Positions 59,480 to 64,000 of a stretch of 64,000 nt of DNA are shown piece after piece. The stretch is from positions 14,453,748-14,517,747 of the forward strand of contig JAQFVV010012400.1 of NCBI GenBank assembly GCA_028023455.1. Direction: 5' to 3'. Position 1 is the stretch's first letter. Every line of letters begins with the position of its first letter. Below the pieces are notes generated by a model. It did not search any database, was not told the DNA's origin, and was given only the letters and a program-made list of their open reading frames with translations. The position numbers and the translations under genes were made by a program. This DNA is from Epiperipatus broadwayi (lineage: Eukaryota > Onychophora > Udeonychophora > Euonychophora > Peripatidae).

Positions 59480-59640
59480 AGTTTAACATTGTGATAGAGC
59501 AATGGACTCAAGAATTAAAATTTTCTGAATCAAAGCTAAGTAAAAAAGCTTTTAAAAAATCTTAGTTTTAATCAATAGAATGGAACTATTGCATTAACTT
59601 ACAACTTTGGTGCTCATATGTCACACTATATCCTGAGATA
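59480..59640 (+). repeat. tRNA-like SINE copy 3
   Basis: gatagagcaatggactcaag (59493-59512), then aattaaaattttctgaatca and, after an insertion-like segment, acaactttggtgctcatatg. It shares both head and tail words with copy 2. Confidence 0.45.
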
Positions 59641-60119
59641 CTAACTATTTATTCGAAACTGTAGAATAAATAAATATATTTTGCTTTAAAATGTAAGAAG
59701 AGTGGAATGTTGGTATTAGATACTAACTACATGATTAAATAAATCTCAAATATATATATATTTCCATTTTTCATAATGCTTTAGTCAATTGTCTGGCAGT
59801 TTTCATTGTCTAATAATCAAACAAAAAAAGTGTAAAAGAATAAAAAAAAAAATAGAAATTTATTTAAACAATGCAAGAAAAATGAAAATATATTAATCAT
59901 ATGATTATTGTTTTTTTAATCAACAAGAAACTTGGTATTAATTTCATCTAGGTAATTGTATCTGCTTTCACCAATGGAGTTGGCTATTACTTCTGATTTT
60001 TGTTTCCAGTTAAAAATGTTGGATATTAATTTACCAAGCAATATTGAATTGATAGTTTGATTGGGTTGTCAAAAAGCTGATTACCTGAAAAAATTCAGAA
60101 CTAAATTGAGAATAGGTGT

Positions 60120-60195
60120 CTGAAGATGCGGTAGGATTTGAACCTAGAATATTGACATAATAATGCACAGTATTAGAGACTCTTCAATCAGTGAC
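60120..60195 (-). repeat. Possible tRNA-like SINE head (minus strand)
   Basis: On the minus strand ggttcaaatcctaccgcatc gives a near-consensus B box (60134-60144 region) at a tRNA-like T-arm, preceded by degenerate sequence. No A box of good quality. Confidence 0.4.
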
Positions 60196-60199
60196 TAAT

Positions 60200-62035
60200 T
60201 TATTATTTCTCATATTAAGTCATTTATTATTATGAATCTAATTCTTATGTATAAATGGTTTTTAATTATAAGGTTACCTTTTTTTAGTACCAAAATAAAT
60301 ATGAAGTTATTGACTTTGTGCATTGTAATATTTATAAACAGTTCAGTGATTTGCACTGAGAATTATTTAAGATTGTTATTTCAAATATTATTTTCTTATA
60401 AGAATGTTGAAAATATCTAAAAAGTTATCCAATAATATAATGTTATTAACAAATTCAATTATTCACATTTAAATAAATCCCATAATAAATGTTGCTTTAG
60501 CTGTTTAAAATAGTCAAAAATGTTTTTATAAAAAAATAATTGGAAAACCTGGCAATATTTTCATTGTTTTTTTTTTTTTTTAACTCCTATTAAGTTTTTA
60601 CTAAAACAGTTGAGTTTTAATAGAGTAAAAAATGAAAAGATTTAGAAATATAAGAAACATCTTTTCTAATATTTAATACAATGAATATTTGTCAAAAATG
60701 GCTTTTAATTTAATAGCATGTATATTTCTTGAAACTTCAATTTACTAATTTTCAAGAAATTGAGGAAAATAAATAATAATTATGAGAAAATGATAATACT
60801 GGGAACTCCCAAAGAATTATATTTAAAACAATTTAATGAATATTTTGTAAAATTACTGTGAAATGTTATTCAGATTTTATAATTTAAAAGCAACTATTAT
60901 TTGTGTGTATACTTTTAATAGGATTGTAATTACATAAGTTTAAAAAATCTTGACTTGTTATTAATTTTAGTGATTAGATATAGTACAATAGTTTTATAAA
61001 CAGTCTTATTCCTATTTAATTTTAGAAATAAAAAGATACTTAAAATCTATAGACATTTGTTTTAATTTAATACATAGAGTTTAATGTGTTTGTAATCAGT
61101 CTACCTAATGGCAATGTTGACAAATTTATTTATAATTTTTCTCTTACTGATTAACATAATAACAGAGGCTGATTTAATTGAAATTTAGTCACATGATAAT
61201 TTAAAACAAATATATTACTGCAAAAAAAAAGAAGGGAGATTTGGATTGATGCAGTTTTTGTTTAGATTCTGAAAATATTGATTTTTGAAAAATATAAGTA
61301 AACTTATTAATTGTTTTTGTTTCTAAGTAAGATCCTATATGTAAAAATAAATTTGAAAAGAATTTATTAGCAATGAAATCATAAAAAAATTTTTTTTTAG
61401 GAAATTATATTTTTTTATATAATTTTTTAAGTTTATTATTTATAATTAGAATTTTGAAGTTTAATTACCAAAACATTATTCAATAATAAGCAAATAAAAT
61501 ATAATATGTGTATTTATATATTTATATAGTAATATAAATTATATGGCATTTCATATTTTTTTAAAAAAATCAATATATGCAGGAAAAGGTTATATCAGAA
61601 TCTTGATTTTTTAGTGAATTATGTGATAAAATGACAATTTAAGGAATGATATAGCTGGAGAAAATTTTTTTTCAACTGGGCTAATATAAGAATAACAACA
61701 ACAAAAAGAAAATAGATGAAGTATGCAGGAAAATATTAAAAGCAGAAATAATGTAACAAGATTTAACTGTATTTATATTGCTTAATTCTAGCATATCCCT
61801 TTTTTATTTTTTAAAAAGTAGTTTATTACATATATATTTACAATGATTGAGTGATTGGGTTAATATTTAAGATGTTTAATGTTAAGTGCAATAACACAAA
61901 TGATATTTTGAAAAGTACTACATATATCAACACATTCAAAGAGGGCAGTTAAAATAGTGAAGCAATTTTACATTATAAAAAATTGTAAAATGGAGTTGAA
62001 GATAGTCATTGAATGTTTAGCTGGATTTCTTCCAA
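60200..62035. other. No gene seen
   Basis: Very AT-rich intergenic DNA with no called feature; the 62-codon frame at 60232-60420 is low complexity. Confidence 0.5.
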
Positions 62036-62039
62036 CTTT

Positions 62040-62165
62040 TAAATTCTGAGTATCAGTTATAAAGACAAAAATCAGAAACTGATCTGAGAATGGTGATTTA
62101 AATGTGTCTGGTAATCATTAATCACTCGAGTGTGTGATAGTTGGCATTAAAGTGGAGCTCTGTCT
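62040..62165. repeat. Diverged F1-like repeat
   Basis: caaaaatcagaaactgatct, gagaatggtgatttaaatg and ggtaatcattaatcactcga follow the F1 core order, most like the segment at 33130-33250. Confidence 0.4.
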
Positions 62166-62169
62166 TGAT

Positions 62170-64000
62170 TATATATTGTAACATTAATTCAGTTATAATA
62201 ATTTTATAAATCTGCATGTCTATTCAAAGTCACATTTTATTATATATTTTAATTTCTTACTAAGCAAACTTTACAAAGGCCATACTCATAACTGCTTTGG
62301 ACTAATCACCAGAAACTATATACATTTTTACAATCATAACTTTGTATGCAATATGTTCTGGCAAAAATCTAATGTTACGAAAATTTTTGCACAGTGTTCA
62401 TTAATTAGCTTTAACACATGAAACTTTTTATTGCCAAAGCTACAATAAACAATTCATGTATTAACATTAAAACAGTGTATAAATGAAAGTGACTTAAGTG
62501 AATTTTCGTAATAGTTTTTTTTTAAATTCTTGATTATATTACAAATCTGTTGTCATAGTTCAGTATATGAATCATTATTTTCTATTTAATTGTTTACCAA
62601 GTTTTTTTTTTTTTAAATTATAAAATGTATTTAGGAGAATTGCATATTTTTCATTTTAATAGCAGAAGTTTTGTTAATATTGTAAAGACATTATAAACTA
62701 ATTTATATTAAAAAATATAAAGAAACCACTATTCTCTATAAAAGTTACAATGTTCAAATATATTTTTAAAACAAGTAAAAATTTAAGTTCTTATTTCTTG
62801 AATATATATTAATAGCAGTGCTTAAAACAGCGATTTGTCATTTCTAATCTAAAGTTCTACAACTGGTGGATTGTTATCGTAAATCAGCACAGATAACATA
62901 GTAAGAGATAAATGCAAGGTGCCAGTTTACTCTTGGCAACTTATATTAACTGTATAAATTTACAGTACATAATCAGTGGATGTTTGAAATTAATCAAAAT
63001 TATTATATTATTGTTCTATTTCATAGTAAACCTATGTATTTCAAGTAAAAATTTTTTCTTTATTACAATTTTTTTCACACTATCCATATTCATTATGGCA
63101 ACTTAGTTTGGGAAACATTGTTCTTATTTGGGATTTAATTTTAGTTTGAGAAAAACTTTGGTAGTGATTGTGATATGAAGCAAAATTTTTAAAAAAGGTA
63201 TAAATTTGAGAAGAATATATATTTTGTTAGTTTTTAAAGTTCTCATTATTTTTTTTTCAAATTTTTATGTAACTAATTGCCAGAGAACTCAGTTCATCTT
63301 GCAGATCATCATATAAAGTAGAAATTTTGTAGAGAATGAGCAATATGACTTTAGCATTATAAAAATTAAATGAAGAAAAATAGAGGGGATTACAACATTT
63401 TTTTAAATTGCAAATTTGCAGATAAGAAGGCCTCATATTACAGAAATAGTGCATCCCTTTAATATAACTACAATCTGGTATTCAAGTCAAGACTAAATGA
63501 AATACTTTTCCAAAGGATGGAATTTCTCATGTAGCTGGCCCATGACCGATCTATATAACCATTCAATATTGCTCACTAAATGGTTATCTAGTTATGCTTA
63601 TTCAGAGGATAAAACAAAGATGGAAAATCATTCAAACTCTTACCACTTGACAATTGGCAAGTCTGATGAGTATAGTATTTTTTTTTCACAGTTCCTCTAT
63701 GAAGAGATGTTGGAAAGGCATTTGTTTTGCAATGAGATATTTATTTAAAAAGCTGTTTTATCTTTTATTAGCATGATAGTTTTTGTCTTATATAACTGGC
63801 AAAGTTTCAGACACATGAGATCCATCTCATAATAATTAGAAGTAAACTGATCATAGAGTAAGTGTAGAAATAAATAGGTTTTAGAATGAGATGACTTTTT
63901 CTCATATATAAAAATATTGCTATTCTTATTCTGTAATAAATATTAAAGACAAAAGCATAATTACTTAAAATCTCCATAATTATAAGCTTTAATTTTATTT
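62170..64000. other. No gene seen
   Basis: AT-rich DNA. The 83-codon frame at 63497-63748 has a mixed composition (several Trp, Cys and His) but no family I recognise; it may be a transposon fragment. The 62912-63106 and 63257-63454 frames look like chance. Confidence 0.4.

Overview
This window is AT-rich metazoan genomic DNA (by eye clearly above 70% A+T). Most of it is decayed transposable elements and intergenic sequence. Only one conserved cellular gene is certain: an intronless HEXIM gene (inhibitor of the positive transcription elongation factor P-TEFb) on the minus strand at 51836-52693. HEXIM, the mix of non-LTR, Penelope-like and hAT remnants, and tRNA-like SINEs point to an animal, most likely a bilaterian invertebrate. 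A cephalopod or chelicerate would fit, but the sequence alone does not fix the taxon.

Layout. 1-1460: 3' half of a dead L1/Tx1-type LINE. 1759-2246: a clean non-autonomous hAT element with an 8-bp target duplication and a fossil transposase N-terminus. 2300-8170: very dense long inverted repeats (3651-3710, 3859-4007, 5449-5943, 6094-6358, 6775-7275) and the first copy of a foldback family, F1 (7798-8155). 10340-10930: hAT transposase remnant. 13746-13935: a 95-bp tandem duplication. 14680-15540: a stretch with unusually many CpGs. 17850-19660: a decayed Penelope-like retroelement with reverse transcriptase and GIY-YIG remnants. 22355-22564: second F1 copy. 23565-24420: a loosely recurring motif and a hairpin. 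28205-28330: a small promoter-like patch. 29400-33250: a cluster of diverged F1-like repeats. 35370-36880: dead RTE-like LINE. 37500-38170: L1/Tx1-type LINE end on the minus strand. 39667-39900: another F1 copy. 41080-41320 and 42180-44000: EN-RT-type LINE pieces, the second split by a foldback insertion (family F2) with a 17-bp target duplication. 44480-45120, perhaps to 46250: RTE-like LINE on the minus strand. 50645-50842: a possible single-pass membrane microprotein ORF downstream of HEXIM on the same strand. 51836-52870: HEXIM and its promoter region. 54221-57660: three more hairpin elements. 59340-60190: tRNA-like SINE cluster.

There is no operon-like organisation. HEXIM would act in the nucleus by sequestering P-TEFb on 7SK RNA. 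Everything else recognised is transposon-derived, and every transposon ORF found is interrupted. The most notable features are the two foldback families, F1 and F2. They look like hairpin MITEs but are flanked by 12-17 bp duplications, as expected of LINE-mobilised elements. All calls rest on reading by eye; no alignments or searches were run.
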